Assembly: GCF_900090325.1 (NCBI RefSeq)
Contig: NZ_FMHW01000002.1
Location: 6,635,001 to 6,699,000 of the forward strand
Source of the DNA: Micromonospora pallida
GTDB lineage: Bacteria > Actinomycetota > Actinomycetes > Mycobacteriales > Micromonosporaceae
Reading direction: 5' to 3'
DNA: 64,000 nt
Of this stretch, positions 16,466 through 26,104 are shown in pieces (position 1 is the first letter of the stretch; every line of letters begins with the position of its first letter). The position numbers and the translations under genes are program-made. The notes below the pieces were generated by a model. It saw only the letters and a program-made list of their open reading frames with translations. It searched no databases and was not told the DNA's origin.

Positions 16466-17251
16466 ACCGGCGGGGGCCACGGCGGACCACGGGACGGTCA
16501 GCTCGCCGAGTCGCCAGCGGCGGGGACGGTCCAGCACCGGCCAGCCCGCCTCGCGTAGGCCTGCCACCGTTCGCAGCCAGCGTTGCCGGGGGCCGAAGGG
16601 CGCGTACGCCGCCGCCGTCCGCCAACCGTCGTCGAGCGCCCGGATCAGGTCGTGCACCCGCTCGCCGGGGACGTTGCGGTGGATCAGCGCCTTGGGCAGC
16701 CGCTCCGCCAGGGTGGCCGGAGTGTCCAGGGTGCCCAGCCGCGCGGCCAGGGTCAGTGAACGCGGCCCGTCGGCGTCGAGCAGCACCCAGCCCCCGAGCC
16801 GGCCCAACTCGTCGCAGGTCCCCTCGACCAGCAACCCACCCGGGGCGAGCGCGGCGGTCATCGTCCGCCAGGCGGCGGCGACCTCGTGCTCGTCGTACTG
16901 GCGGAGCACGTTGAACGCGCGGACCAGGGCGGGCCGGAGCCCGGCCAGCTCGAACCCGCCCCGGGCGAAGGTGAGCCCGGGCGGGTCGGCGGCGGGCGCG
17001 GCGGCGGCCACCCGCGCCGGGTCGATCTCCAACCCGACCAGCCGTACGTCGGCGCGTACCCCGGCGGCCAGCCGGGCCCGCAGTTCGACGGCGGTGATCG
17101 GCGTCGCGCCGTAACCCAGGTCGACCACCAGCGGGTCGGCTGCCGCGTGGAGCCGGTCACCGCAGGTCGCGACGATCCAGTTGTCCACCCGGCGGAGCCG
17201 GTTCGGGTTGGTCGTCCCCCGGGTGACCACGCCCTGGGGCCGCTGTGCCAC
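16460..17251 (-). CDS. SAM-dependent methyltransferase-like protein
   Basis: 263 residues. The SAM site is LVVDLGYGATPITAVEL (about residues 40-56), followed by an acidic strand end LVGLEIDPARV and a GGLLVEGTCDE strand. The target is unknown. Its GTG shares a base with the TAG stop of the SDR gene upstream, so the two are coupled. The stop codon lies inside the family 1 hairpin, so the natural C-terminus may have been changed by insertion of that element. Confidence 0.82.
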   Translation of the reverse strand: MAQRPQGVVTRGTTNPNRLRRVDNWIVATCGDRLHAAADPLVVDLGYGATPITAVELRARLAAGVRADVRLVGLEIDPARVAAAAPAADPPGLTFARGGFELAGLRPALVRAFNVLRQYDEHEVAAAWRTMTAALAPGGLLVEGTCDELGRLGGWVLLDADGPRSLTLAARLGTLDTPATLAERLPKALIHRNVPGERVHDLIRALDDGWRTAAAYAPFGPRQRWLRTVAGLREAGWPVLDRPRRWRLGELTVPWSAVAPAGW

Positions 17252-18015
17252 TAGCTCGCCCGGTGCACCTTGTGCTGGGCGGCCTGGGCCAGCGGACGGA
17301 CCACCAGACGGTCGACGTTGACGTGCTGGGGTCGGGTCGCGCACCAGGCGATGCAGTCCGCGACGTCCTCGGCGACCAGCGGCTCGGCCACCCCGGCGTA
17401 GACCGCCGCTGCGGCCTCTTCGTCGCCGCCGAACCGGGTCAGGGAGAACTCGTCGGTCTTCACCATGCCCGGATCGATCTCGACCACCCGGATCGGCCGG
17501 CCGCAGAGTTCCAGCCGGAGCGTGCCGGCCACCGCGGTCTGCGCGTGCTTCGCCGCGGCGTACCCGCCGCCGCCCTCGTAGACGACGAGGCCGGCGGTGG
17601 AGCTGACGATGACGATGGTGCCGGCGCCGGAGCGCTCCAGCGCGGGCAGAACCGCCTTGGTCACCCGGAGCGTGCCGAGCACGTTCACGTCGTACATCCA
17701 CTGCCAGTCGCCGACCGAGCCGGACTCCACCGGGTCGAGCCCGCGGGCGCCCCCGGCGTTGTTGACCAGCAGGGTGACCGGCCCGGGGGCCTGGTCGACG
17801 GCGGCGGCCAGCCCGGCGACCGAGTCGTCCGAGGTGACGTCGCAGGTGACGGCGGTGGCCGAGCCACCGGCCGCGACGATCCCGGCGACCAGGTCGGCCA
17901 GCCGGTCGGCGCGGCGGGCGACGGCGAGCACGTGGAAGCCCTCGGTGGCGAGCCGGCGGGCGGTGGCCGCCCCGATCCCGCTGGACGCTCCGGTGACGAT
18001 GGCGACTGGGGTCAT
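17251..18015 (-). CDS. Classical SDR oxidoreductase
   Basis: 254 residues with all classical landmarks: TGASSGIG cofactor turn (8-15), NNAG (about 86-89), catalytic Ser in IVIVSSTAG, and Tyr/Lys in YAAAK (about 154-158). Probably NADP-dependent (AVARRADRL after the second strand). Counterpart by position of M. tuberculosis Rv0484c, an SDR near mshA. Substrate unknown. Confidence 0.9.
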   Translation of the reverse strand: MTPVAIVTGASSGIGAATARRLATEGFHVLAVARRADRLADLVAGIVAAGGSATAVTCDVTSDDSVAGLAAAVDQAPGPVTLLVNNAGGARGLDPVESGSVGDWQWMYDVNVLGTLRVTKAVLPALERSGAGTIVIVSSTAGLVVYEGGGGYAAAKHAQTAVAGTLRLELCGRPIRVVEIDPGMVKTDEFSLTRFGGDEEAAAAVYAGVAEPLVAEDVADCIAWCATRPQHVNVDRLVVRPLAQAAQHKVHRAS

Positions 18016-18223
18016 CCGGTCATTGTCGTCCCTCGGGCGCGGGGGACGCCCCGGCGCGGCCCTGCCGGCGTCGGATGACCTGCGTCACCGATGAGGTCCG
18101 TCACGCTCGCTGGTTGCCGCGACACATTTCCCGGCGCTGATCGGGAAGATGGGATTCGGCGTGCGGGTTGACCGAGGAGCGCCGGTCGTGCGGACGGCAT
18201 TCACCGTGGCTGAGGGAGCGGAC

Positions 18224-19588
18224 GTGGCGGAAATGCACACCGGTGTCGGTCGTCAGCGGGGTATCCGGCCGTGGCCGCGGCCCCGACGAATCGCCACGAT
18301 CTCCGTACACACCTCGCCGCTGCACCAACCGGGCACCGGCGACGCGGGCGGGATGAACGTCTACATCGTGGAGGTCGCCCGTCGGCTCGCCGCAGCCGGT
18401 GTCGAGGTCGACATCTTCACCCGGGCCACCTCCGGCGACCTGCCACCGGTGGTCGAGATGGCGCCCGGTGTGCACGTCCGGCACGTCACCTCCGGTCCGC
18501 TGGAGGGGCTCACCAAGGAGGAACTTCCCGGCCAGCTCTGCGCCTTCACCGCCGGGGTGCTGCGCACTGAGGCGGCCCGCCCGCCCGGCTGGTACGACCT
18601 GATCCACTCCCACTACTGGCTCTCCGGACAGGTCGGCTGGCTGGCCAAGGAACGCTGGGGGGTGCCGCTGGTGCACACCGCGCACACCCTGGCCAAGGTG
18701 AAGAACCTCCAGCTCGCGGCGGGAGACCGGCCCGAGCCGAAGGCCCGGGTGATCGGCGAGGAGCAGGTCGTCGCCGAGGCGGACCGACTGGTCGCCAACA
18801 CGCGGGTGGAGGCGCACGACCTGATCGGGCGGTACGACGCCGAATCGGCCCGGGTCACCGTGGTCGAGCCCGGCGTCGACCTGGACCGCTTCCGGCCCGC
18901 CGTGGGTGACCCCGTCCTGGCCCGGCACGCCGCGCGCCGTCGGCTGGGCCTGCCCACCGAGGGGTACGTGGTCGCCTTCGTCGGCCGGATCCAACCGTTG
19001 AAGGCCCCGGACGTGCTGGTCCGGGCGATCGCCGCGCTGCGGGACCGGGACCCGCTCCTCGCCGGTGAGGTGACCGTGGCCATCGTGGGTGGTCCGAGTG
19101 GGAGTGGCCTGGACCGGCCGACCTCGTTGATCGAGCTGGCCGCCACCCTCGGAGTCGCCGACCGGGTCCGCTTCCTGCCGCCGCGCACCGGGAACGACCT
19201 GCCGGCCCTGTACCGGGCCGCCGACCTGGTCGCGGTGCCGTCGTACAACGAGTCGTTCGGGCTGGTGGCCCTGGAGGCGCAGGCCTGCGGGACCCCGGTG
19301 GTGGCGGCGGCGGTCGGCGGCCTGGTCACCGCGGTCCGCCACCAGGTCAGCGGGGTTCTGGTCGACGGGCATGACCCGGCCGACTGGGCCGACACGATCC
19401 GGCAGCTCCTGCCCGACCGGCCCCGGCTGACGACGCTGTCCCGGGGCGCGGTACGGCACGCCGCGCACTTCTCCTGGGACCGGACGGTGCACGGGCTGCT
19501 CGCCGTCTACCAGGAGACCATCGCCGACTGCCGGAACCGGCTCACCTCCGAACTGGCCGCCGACGGCGCGGTGCTCTCCTGCGGCTGA
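18224..19588 (+). CDS. mshA: D-inositol-3-phosphate glycosyltransferase
   Basis: 454 residues from GTG 18224. First enzyme of mycothiol synthesis: transfers GlcNAc from UDP-GlcNAc to 1L-myo-inositol 1-phosphate. GT-B, family GT4. N-terminal [20 protein letters not shown] binds inositol phosphate, and HSHYWLSG follows. The C-terminal donor site has [12 protein letters not shown] and the EX7E region [14 protein letters not shown]. Start chosen by GGGAG 5 nt upstream; the frame is open to 18149. The order mshA-ybjN-gpmA-senX3-regX3 is conserved in actinobacteria. Confidence 0.95.
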   Translation: MAEMHTGVGRQRGIRPWPRPRRIATISVHTSPLHQPGTGDAGGMNVYIVEVARRLAAAGVEVDIFTRATSGDLPPVVEMAPGVHVRHVTSGPLEGLTKEELPGQLCAFTAGVLRTEAARPPGWYDLIHSHYWLSGQVGWLAKERWGVPLVHTAHTLAKVKNLQLAAGDRPEPKARVIGEEQVVAEADRLVANTRVEAHDLIGRYDAESARVTVVEPGVDLDRFRPAVGDPVLARHAARRRLGLPTEGYVVAFVGRIQPLKAPDVLVRAIAALRDRDPLLAGEVTVAIVGGPSGSGLDRPTSLIELAATLGVADRVRFLPPRTGNDLPALYRAADLVAVPSYNESFGLVALEAQACGTPVVAAAVGGLVTAVRHQVSGVLVDGHDPADWADTIRQLLPDRPRLTTLSRGAVRHAAHFSWDRTVHGLLAVYQETIADCRNRLTSELAADGAVLSCG

Positions 19589-19689
19589 ATCCTCGCGCCC
19601 GGTCGTCGGCGCCGATTCCGCCCAGACCTCCACGTCGACCCGGCCCGGTCGTCGGGCTGGCCGCGTCGGCCGGTCGTAGAGTGGGGTCG

Positions 19690-20226
19690 ATGAGCGCGAA
19701 GAGCGACGTTGCCGCCCTGATCGAGGACTACTGCGCGGAGCGGGAGCTGGAGCACGAGGCGACCGGCCCTACGTCGTACGCGGTCACCCTGCCCGGCACG
19801 CACAAGCTGAAGACGATCTGCAACCTGATCGTGGGCGAGCACGCGCTGCGGATCGAGGCGTTCGTCATGCGCCAGCCGGACGAACGGCGCGAGGAGCTCT
19901 GGGCCTGGCTGCTGCAACGCAACGCCCGCATGTACGGGGTGGCCTTCTCCGTCGACGCGGTCGGCGACGTCTACCTGACCGGCCGGGTCAACCTCACCGG
20001 GCTGGACGCCGACGAACTCGACCGGCTCCTGGGCGCGGTGCTGACCTACGCCGACGAGTCGTTCGACACGATGCTGGAGATCGGCTTCGGCACGGCGATC
20101 CGCCGGGAGTGGGAGTGGCGGGTCAAGCGGGGCGAGTCCACCGCGAACCTCGCCGCGTTCGCCCACCTCTTCGCCCCGTCGTCGGGCGAGGGTTCCGCGG
20201 CGGCCGGAGGTTCGGAACCGGCCTGA
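19690..20226 (+). CDS. YbjN-domain protein
   Basis: 178 residues, one YbjN domain similar in fold to type III secretion chaperones; function unproven. Contains LKTICNLIVGEHALRIEAFVMR and the strand-rich GDVYLTGRVNL, then an Ala/Gly tail. Orthologous in place to M. tuberculosis Rv0487. TAGAGT (19677-19682) ends 7 nt before ATG 19690, so it is probably leaderless. Confidence 0.88.
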   Translation: MSAKSDVAALIEDYCAERELEHEATGPTSYAVTLPGTHKLKTICNLIVGEHALRIEAFVMRQPDERREELWAWLLQRNARMYGVAFSVDAVGDVYLTGRVNLTGLDADELDRLLGAVLTYADESFDTMLEIGFGTAIRREWEWRVKRGESTANLAAFAHLFAPSSGEGSAAAGGSEPA

Positions 20227-20299
20227 CGGGTATGCCGCTGCGCGCGGTGTGGCACGGGGATCCACCGCGACGACGGACTGTCGAGGAGCGTGAGCGTCC

Positions 20300-21007
20300 A
20301 TGGCTCAGCGGAACAGCTCTGGTCGCGGTGGGACCGCGACCGCGACGAGGCAGCGGGTGGGGAGTCGACAGGGCTCCTCGTCGGACATCGCCCAGCTACG
20401 GGTGGACGAGATCCGCGCGCGGCTGCGGGCGTACGGGGTCTCGGGCGTCTCCCGGCTGCGCAAGCCGGACCTGGTACGGGAACTGGTCCGGGCGGAACGG
20501 CGCGGCGGTCCCGCTAAGCGGAGCACCGGGCCGTCCGGGCGTGCGGCCGGGGGCGGTCGGGGAGCCGCCCCGGCACGGGCGACCGGCACCCGCGCCGGGC
20601 AGGGGCGGGCGGAGCGCAAGACGTCGACCCGGGCGGGTACGCGTACCGGGCGGGCCTCATCCCGGTCGGTACGGTCGTCCCAGCGGATCGACTCGACGGC
20701 GGACCGGCCGGAGCGTCCCGGGCGCAGCCTGGTCACCACTAGCCACGAGGTGATCCAGCGGTGGGCGCGGGCGCGCGGGGCGAAGCCGGCCACCATCGCC
20801 GGCACCGAGCGCGACGGCCGGGTCGGGGTGCTGACCTTCGACCTCCCGGGCTACCGGACGAGCCGGCGGCTGCGTCAGGTCACCTGGAACGAGTGGTTCC
20901 GCACCTTTGACGAGCGGCGGCTGAACCTGATCTACCAGGAGCAGCTGCGGGACGGTCGGCCCAGTAACTTCTTCCGGACCGAATCACCCGATCGAGAAGA
21001 TGCCTGA
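20300..21007 (+). CDS. Rho-N/SAP-like basic protein of unknown function
   Basis: 235 residues in three parts. Residues about 33-57 (VDEIRARLRAYGVSGVSRLR) resemble a Rho N-terminal or SAP helix pair that binds nucleic acid. Residues 65-145 are a disordered Arg/Gly/Ser/Thr-rich basic linker. The last 85 residues (HEVIQRWARARGAKPATIAG, then FDLPGY and WNEWFRTFDE) match a small widespread domain normally found alone in proteins of 70-90 residues and of unknown function. The combination suggests a nucleic-acid-associated protein. 73 bp after ybjN. Confidence 0.7.
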   Translation: MAQRNSSGRGGTATATRQRVGSRQGSSSDIAQLRVDEIRARLRAYGVSGVSRLRKPDLVRELVRAERRGGPAKRSTGPSGRAAGGGRGAAPARATGTRAGQGRAERKTSTRAGTRTGRASSRSVRSSQRIDSTADRPERPGRSLVTTSHEVIQRWARARGAKPATIAGTERDGRVGVLTFDLPGYRTSRRLRQVTWNEWFRTFDERRLNLIYQEQLRDGRPSNFFRTESPDREDA

Positions 21008-21165
21008 GCCGTTTAGTGGAATGCGGGACGGGTATGCGCTCGTTGTCAACGGTGGAGTCAGGTAACCGGCTGTGACCGGTGAGACAGCTCGAAACGGTTG
21101 TCACGGGAAACTGACCGAACTAGCTTTATTGCCCTACGACACGCTTGGAAACGTTCGGGGGAGCG

Positions 21166-21184
21166 GCGGATCGATCAGATCCGC
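21166..21184. other. Small hairpin in the 20.3-kb/MFS gap
   Basis: GCGGATC-GATCA-GATCCGC, 7-bp arms. On the minus strand it follows the C-loop hairpins and may end that transcript. The rest of the 420-bp gap (21008-21428) shows no gene. Confidence 0.5.
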
Positions 21185-21206
21185 GCACCAGGTGTGACGT
21201 AGGGGG

Positions 21207-21305
21207 ACAGGTGGACCATCGCCGTTGGGGGACGGCGCCCACCTGTTGAACCGGCGGCGCGAGCGGGCGACGCTTACGGGGGTGAGTGTCGCCCGCCGCC
21301 GCCGG
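21207..21305 (-). ncRNA. Candidate 6C-like small RNA
   Basis: On the minus strand there are two adjacent strong hairpins with C-rich loops. The first (21305-21251) has arms CCGGCGGC and GCGGGCGAC, with a loop holding CCCCC. The second (21246-21207) pairs ACAGGTGG/CCACCTGT outside and CGCCGT/ACGGCG inside, around CCCCCA. Two stems with C-run loops is the 6C RNA pattern known in actinobacteria, whose loops usually have six C; here they have five. It lies downstream of the MFS gene on the same strand. No promoter assigned. Confidence 0.45.
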
Positions 21306-21428
21306 GTGAACCAACGCGGGCGTCCGGATCCGACCACGTCGGGCTGGACGCCCGCTTTCGTGTCCCGGCAACACGTCCCCGACGTTCGGGGCCGGGAACG
21401 TGCGGCCCGGAGTGGGCTTTGCCGGGTG

Positions 21429-22751
21429 TCAGCGGGCCGGGGTGGGCTCCGCCGGGGCGGTCGCCGCCGCCTCCGCCGCCTGCGGGACGGGCGGCACCAG
21501 GACGGTGGCCGGCTCGACGACCGGCTGGCGCAGCGCGACGGCGCGCCGCTCCCGGGCTGGGCCGGAGAGCAGGTGGGCGGCGGCCATGACCCCGCCGATC
21601 GCGGCACAGCCCAGCCAGAGTGCGACGTTGCCCGCCTCCTGCCGGACCAGGCCGCCGAGGATCGGCGCGGTGGCCCCGGCGAGCTGCCAGGAGAGGGAGA
21701 AGACCCCCTGGTAGCGCCCGCGCATCTCGGCCGGGGAGAGCTCGGCGATCAGTGTGGAGTTCGACGGGGAGCTGAGCATCTCGCCGAGGGTCCAGATCAG
21801 CACGGTGAGCGCGTAGAACCAGGCCACCCCCGCGAAGGCGGTCAGGCCGAAGCCGACGCCCATCACGACCGAGGCGAGGGCGAGGACGTGGGACCGGCTG
21901 CGACCCCGGATCAGCCGGGGCACGAAGAGCTGCCCGAACACGATCAGGACGCCGTTGAGCGCGATCACCGACCCGTACGTCGAGGTGGAGAGACCGTCCT
22001 CGCCCATGGCGATCGGAAGCATCGAGATGTGCTGGAGGAAGACCAGCGCGCTGAGCAGGTTGAGCGCCACGAAGCCGAGGTAGACCCGGTCGGTGAGGAT
22101 GGTACGCAGGGCACCCCGGGGAACGCCCGCCCCGCCGGCCCGGGCCACGCCGTGCTGCCGGGTCTCCCGGACCTTGACGAAGATGACCAGGGCGGTGGCC
22201 AGCGTGGTGGCCGCGTCGACGACGAAGAGCAGCAGGTAGTCGACCTCGGCGGCGAAGCCGGCGAGCACGGCGGCACTGGCGAAGCCGAGGTTGACCGCCC
22301 AGTAGTTGAGGGAGAAGGCTCGCAGCCGGTCCCGCTCCGGGACCACGTCGATCATCATCGCGCCGAAGGCGGGCCGGGCGGCCTCGGCGAAGAGGCCGAG
22401 CAGCAGCGCCCCGGCGGCGACCGCCCACAGCGGACGGGCGAAGCCCAGCGCGAGCATCATGCCGGCCGCGCCGACGTGTGCGGTGATCAGGGTGGGCTTG
22501 CGCCCCCAGCGGTCCGTGAGCACCCCGCCCGCGGTCGTGCCGACCGCGCCACCGGCACCCCAGAGCCCCAGCACCAGGCCGGCCTGGAGTTCGGAGAAGC
22601 CTCGCTCCTGGGTCAGGTAGATGGCGAGGAAGATCACCACGAACGAGCCGAGCCGGTTGATCAGGGTGCCGGTCCAGAGGTACCAGAAGGTGGCGGGCAG
22701 GCCGCCGGTCGTCTCCCGGAACCAGCCCCGTACCGTCCGCACGCCGCGCAC
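21429..22751 (-). CDS. MFS transporter
   Basis: 440 residues with 12 membrane segments. The motif A loop [12 protein letters not shown] (about 75-86) follows segment 2. The central loop is short and the C-terminus is a 40-residue Ala/Pro/Val tail. Resembles drug-efflux MFS (YttB-like). M. tuberculosis has LysE-type Rv0488 at this position, so this is a different transporter. GTG start after GAGGCGGGG. Divergent from gpmA over a 144-bp gap. Confidence 0.87.
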   Translation of the reverse strand: MRGVRTVRGWFRETTGGLPATFWYLWTGTLINRLGSFVVIFLAIYLTQERGFSELQAGLVLGLWGAGGAVGTTAGGVLTDRWGRKPTLITAHVGAAGMMLALGFARPLWAVAAGALLLGLFAEAARPAFGAMMIDVVPERDRLRAFSLNYWAVNLGFASAAVLAGFAAEVDYLLLFVVDAATTLATALVIFVKVRETRQHGVARAGGAGVPRGALRTILTDRVYLGFVALNLLSALVFLQHISMLPIAMGEDGLSTSTYGSVIALNGVLIVFGQLFVPRLIRGRSRSHVLALASVVMGVGFGLTAFAGVAWFYALTVLIWTLGEMLSSPSNSTLIAELSPAEMRGRYQGVFSLSWQLAGATAPILGGLVRQEAGNVALWLGCAAIGGVMAAAHLLSGPARERRAVALRQPVVEPATVLVPPVPQAAEAAATAPAEPTPAR

Positions 22752-22895
22752 CCCCGCCTCGTAATGACCAACAACTGTCTTGATGCCTTACGCAACCTAG
22801 TCCCGTCCCCTGACCGGGTCATCCGCTTTTCCACGTGGTGGTCGTCACCGCCTCCCGCCGCGTGTCCGACCCGGGGTTCGGGCAGGATGATCCCC

Positions 22896-23663
22896 ATGAC
22901 TGCGAGCGAAGGGCCCACCGTCGGGACGCTGGTCCTGCTGCGGCACGGCGAGAGCGACTGGAACGCCAAGAACCTCTTCACCGGCTGGGTCGACGTCGAC
23001 CTGACCGCCAAGGGCGAGGCCGAGGCGCGGCGTGGCGGCGAGCTGCTGCGTGAGCACGACCTGCTCCCGGACGTCGTGCACACCAGCCTGCTGCGTCGGG
23101 CGATCCGCACCGCCGAGCTGGCGCTGCACGCCGCCGACCGGCACTGGATCGCGGCGCGCCGGTCGTGGCGGCTCAACGAGCGCCACTACGGCGCCCTTCA
23201 GGGCAAGAACAAGAAGCAGACCCTCGACGAGTACGGCGAGGAGCAGTTCATGCTCTGGCGCCGCTCGTACGACACCCCGCCGCCGCCGATCGACGACGCC
23301 GACGAGTGGTCCCAGGTCGGCGACCCCCGGTACGCGCTGCTGCCGACCGAGCTGATGCCGCGTACCGAGTGCCTCAAGGACGTCGTCGAGCGGATGCTGC
23401 CGTACTGGTACGACTCGATCGTGCCGGACATCCTCGCCGGCCGGACGGTCCTGGTGGCCGCGCACGGCAACTCGCTGCGCGCGCTGGTCAAGCACCTGGA
23501 CCAGATTTCCGACGACGAGATCGCGAAGCTGAACATCCCCACCGGGATCCCGCTGCGCTACGACCTCGACCCGCACCTGCGTCCGCTCACCCTGGGCGGC
23601 ACCTACCTCGACCCGTCCGCCGCCAAGGATGCCGCCGCGGCCGTCGCCAACCAGGGTCGCTGA
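22896..23663 (+). CDS. gpmA: 2,3-bisphosphoglycerate-dependent phosphoglycerate mutase
   Basis: 255 residues. Interconverts 3- and 2-phosphoglycerate. The phospho-acceptor His is in [23 protein letters not shown], the Glu in RLNERHYG(A)LQG and the second His in [15 protein letters not shown] complete the active site. ATG 22896 was chosen (AGGA 8 nt upstream); an ATG at 22887 is in frame. Conserved between ybjN and senX3 in actinobacteria. Confidence 0.96.
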   Translation: MTASEGPTVGTLVLLRHGESDWNAKNLFTGWVDVDLTAKGEAEARRGGELLREHDLLPDVVHTSLLRRAIRTAELALHAADRHWIAARRSWRLNERHYGALQGKNKKQTLDEYGEEQFMLWRRSYDTPPPPIDDADEWSQVGDPRYALLPTELMPRTECLKDVVERMLPYWYDSIVPDILAGRTVLVAAHGNSLRALVKHLDQISDDEIAKLNIPTGIPLRYDLDPHLRPLTLGGTYLDPSAAKDAAAAVANQGR

Positions 23664-23734
23664 ACCGCCCGTCCGACCGGTAGCCGCCCACGGTTCCTGC
23701 GGACGAGCAGTCGCAGGCGAGTAGTTGGGCGTGA

Positions 23735-23772
23735 GCAGTTGGTTGTTAGCAGTTGGGTGTTAGCAGTTGGGT
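23735..23772. repeat. Short GTTGGGTGTTAGCA repeats
   Basis: Three imperfect 14-15-bp units run directly into the family 1 hairpin; the last unit's TTAGCA is the beginning of that hairpin's arm. On the other side (23826-23875) are CAGCCCACCC-type repeats. Non-coding. Confidence 0.7.
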
Positions 23773-23826
23773 GTTAGCAGGGGCCCCTTGTTACCGCTTT
23801 TTGAGTAGCAGGGGACCCCTGCAACC
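23773..23826. repeat. Dispersed hairpin, family 1, copy 2
   Basis: GTTAGCAGGGGCCCC... TTGTTACCGCTTTTTGAGTAGC... GGGGACCCCTGCAAC. Same loop theme (CCGCTTTTTGA) and AGGGG/CCCCT arms as copy 1, with a few mismatches. It lies between convergent gpmA and phoU. Confidence 0.85.
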
Positions 23827-23891
23827 ACCCCAGCCCAGCCCACCCCAGCCCACCCCAGCCCAGCCCACCCCATTCGGGCGGGCGGCAGGGT

Positions 23892-24533
23892 TCAGACCGG
23901 TTCGCCGGTGACCAGGTAGACCACGTGTTCGCCGGCGTTCACCGCGTGGTCGGCGAAGCGCTCGTAGAACCGGCCCAGCAGGGTGGCGTCGATCGCCGTC
24001 TCGACCCCGTACGGCCAGGCGTCGTCGAGCAGGACGGCGAAGAGACCCCGGTGCAGGTCGTCCATGGCGTCGTCGTCCCGGTCCAGTTCGGCGGCGAGGT
24101 CGGCGTCCGGATCGGCCAACACCGAGGCGATCTTCGCGGCCATCCGGTCCGCGATGTCAGCCATGTCGGTGAAGATCGGCCGCAGCTCGGCGGGGACGAC
24201 GGGGGAGGGGTGCCGCCGCAACGCGGTCTTGGCGACGTGGTCGGCGAGGTCGCCCATCCGCTCCAGGTCGGCGGCGACGTGCAGCGCGGTGATCACGGCC
24301 CGCAGGTCCGAGGCGACCGGGGCCTGCCGGGCGAGCAGCTCGCAGACCCGCTCCTCCACGTCCCGGTACAGTCCGTCGATCTCGGCGTCCCGCGCGATCA
24401 CCACCTCGGCCGCCTTCCGGTCGGCGGTGAGCAGCGCCCGGGTGGCCTGCCGCATCGCGGCCCGGATCCCCTCGGCCATGTCGACCAGCAACTGGCTGAC
24501 GGTCTGTAGTTCGGCCCGGAACTCGTCGCGCAT
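23892..24533 (-). CDS. phoU: PhoU phosphate-signalling regulator
   Basis: 213 residues, two PhoU three-helix repeats. Metal-binding signatures are ERMGDLADHVAK in the first and ERFADHAVNAGEHV in the second, matching the E/DXXXD pattern. Dampens signalling through the Pst transporter and the SenX3-type kinase when phosphate is plentiful. Divergent from senX3 across a 259-bp region with PHO-box-like repeats. Confidence 0.94.
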   Translation of the reverse strand: MRDEFRAELQTVSQLLVDMAEGIRAAMRQATRALLTADRKAAEVVIARDAEIDGLYRDVEERVCELLARQAPVASDLRAVITALHVAADLERMGDLADHVAKTALRRHPSPVVPAELRPIFTDMADIADRMAAKIASVLADPDADLAAELDRDDDAMDDLHRGLFAVLLDDAWPYGVETAIDATLLGRFYERFADHAVNAGEHVVYLVTGEPV

Positions 24534-24681
24534 CGTCACGTCCTGTCGTCGGTCGCCGCCCGTTGGGCCGGGACGGCGTGCTGGTTGGTTGCCTGGCGGT
24601 CCGGGCGGCGGATGGGACACCGCCGGTGCCGGCCCGGTGGTGCGGTGTGTCGCCAACCGTAGGGATGGGCGGCGGGCCTGG

Positions 24682-24772
24682 GGTGAACCCCGGTGAACCG
24701 CCATGGTCGGAATGGTGAACTCTGCCAAAAGCGAGCGTGATTCGCCCCATTATGCGCGGTTGCCAGGTGAAC
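24682..24772. promoter_or_regulatory. PHO-box-like direct repeats
   Basis: GGTGAAC (GTTCACC on the other strand) occurs at 24682, 24692, 24714 and 24766 in the phoU/senX3 gap. Actinobacterial PhoP/RegX3 sites are built from GTTCACC-like direct repeats. Spacings of 10 and 22 bp put the first three on one face of the helix. Probably mediates control of phoU and autoregulation. Confidence 0.6.
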
Positions 24773-24792
24773 AATGACCCTACGATCGCCGG

Positions 24793-26082
24793 GTGGACTG
24801 GGCAGCGACGGTTGGCGTGGCGCTGGGACTGGTGGCCGGACTGGTCGCCGGGTTCCTGCTGGCCCGGTACGCCGGCCGGCGGCGCGCCCCGTACGCCAGC
24901 GTCGCAGGATCCGGGTGGAACACGGCAGAAAGGCCCGTCATGCCCGACGACCAGCAGGGGGGCCTGTCCGGGCTCGGCCGCAAGACGATCGACTCTCTCC
25001 GGGCCGGCGTGGTCGTGCTCGACGCCGACGACCGGCCGGTGCTGGTCAACCCGGCGGCCCGGGCGATGGGTCTGCTCCGTACCGGCAGCACCCCCGGCTC
25101 GATGGCCGCACACCCGTTGATCCGTACCCTCGCCGGGCAGGTGCGGCGCACCGGCGTGCGCCGCGAGATCGAGCTGGACCTGCCCCGGGGCCGCGACAAC
25201 GTCGGGCCGGACCCGCTCGGGGTGCACCTGCGGGCGATGGGCATCGGCGGCGGACACGTGGCCGTCGAGGCCGTCGACGTCACCGAGTCGCACCGCCTCG
25301 CCCGGGTCCGCCGTGACTTCGTGGCCAACGTCAGCCACGAGCTGAAGACCCCGATCGGCGCGCTGCAACTGCTCGCCGAGGCGCTGCTCGACGCTACCGA
25401 ACCGGTCGGCCCGGACGCCGCCGACCCGTCCGAGGACGTGGCCGCCGCCCGCCGGTTCGCCGAGCGGATCCAGCACGAGTCGACCCGCCTGGGCCGGCTG
25501 GTCCACGAGCTGCTGGAGCTGACCCGGTTGCAGGGCGCCGAGCCGCAGCCCGCCCCCGAGCCGGTCGCGGTGGACTGGGTCGTCGCCGAGATGCTCGACC
25601 GGACCCGCACCCGGGCCACCGCCCGGCAGGTGGCCATCGCCGTCGGGGGCGAGCGGGGCCTGACCGTGTACGGCAACGACAACCAGATCGCCACGGCGGT
25701 GGCGAACCTGGTCGAGAACGCGATCATCTACTCCGGCGAGGACACCACCGTCAGCGTCACCGTCCGTAGCGACGACGAGCACGTCCAGATCGCCGTCACG
25801 GACCAGGGCATCGGTATCGCCCCCACCGACGTGGACCGGATCTTCGAGCGGTTCTACCGTGCCGACCAGGCCCGATCGCGTTCCACCGGGGGCACCGGCC
25901 TGGGCCTGGCCATCGTCAAACACATCGCCAGCAACCATGGCGGACGGGTCGAGGTGTCGAGCACTCTTGGTGGTGGTTCGACGTTCACCCTTCGGCTGCC
26001 CGCCCGTCCGCCGGACGACCTGGCGGCGACACTCCAGTCTGCTGAGATCGAGGCCGGCCCGGCCGAGCTCCGGCAGGTCTGA
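24793..26082 (+). CDS. senX3: Phosphate-sensing histidine kinase
   Basis: 429 residues. One clear N-terminal membrane segment (about 4-26), then a PAS-like region (SLRAGVVVLDADDRPVLVNP), a HisKA domain with the His in DFVANVSHELKTPIGAL and a HATPase (NLVENAIIY, DQGIGIAP, GTGLGLAIVKH). PhoR class. GTG start 6 nt after TACGAT, so probably leaderless. 22 bp before regX3. Confidence 0.94.
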   Translation: MDWAATVGVALGLVAGLVAGFLLARYAGRRRAPYASVAGSGWNTAERPVMPDDQQGGLSGLGRKTIDSLRAGVVVLDADDRPVLVNPAARAMGLLRTGSTPGSMAAHPLIRTLAGQVRRTGVRREIELDLPRGRDNVGPDPLGVHLRAMGIGGGHVAVEAVDVTESHRLARVRRDFVANVSHELKTPIGALQLLAEALLDATEPVGPDAADPSEDVAAARRFAERIQHESTRLGRLVHELLELTRLQGAEPQPAPEPVAVDWVVAEMLDRTRTRATARQVAIAVGGERGLTVYGNDNQIATAVANLVENAIIYSGEDTTVSVTVRSDDEHVQIAVTDQGIGIAPTDVDRIFERFYRADQARSRSTGGTGLGLAIVKHIASNHGGRVEVSSTLGGGSTFTLRLPARPPDDLAATLQSAEIEAGPAELRQV

Positions 26083-26104
26083 CCGTACCGAAAGGAAACC
26101 CCTG

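Noticed and set aside
21225..22895. Long plus-strand extension in front of gpmA
   Set aside because: Antisense to the MFS transporter and low-complexity; gpmA has a normal start at 22896.
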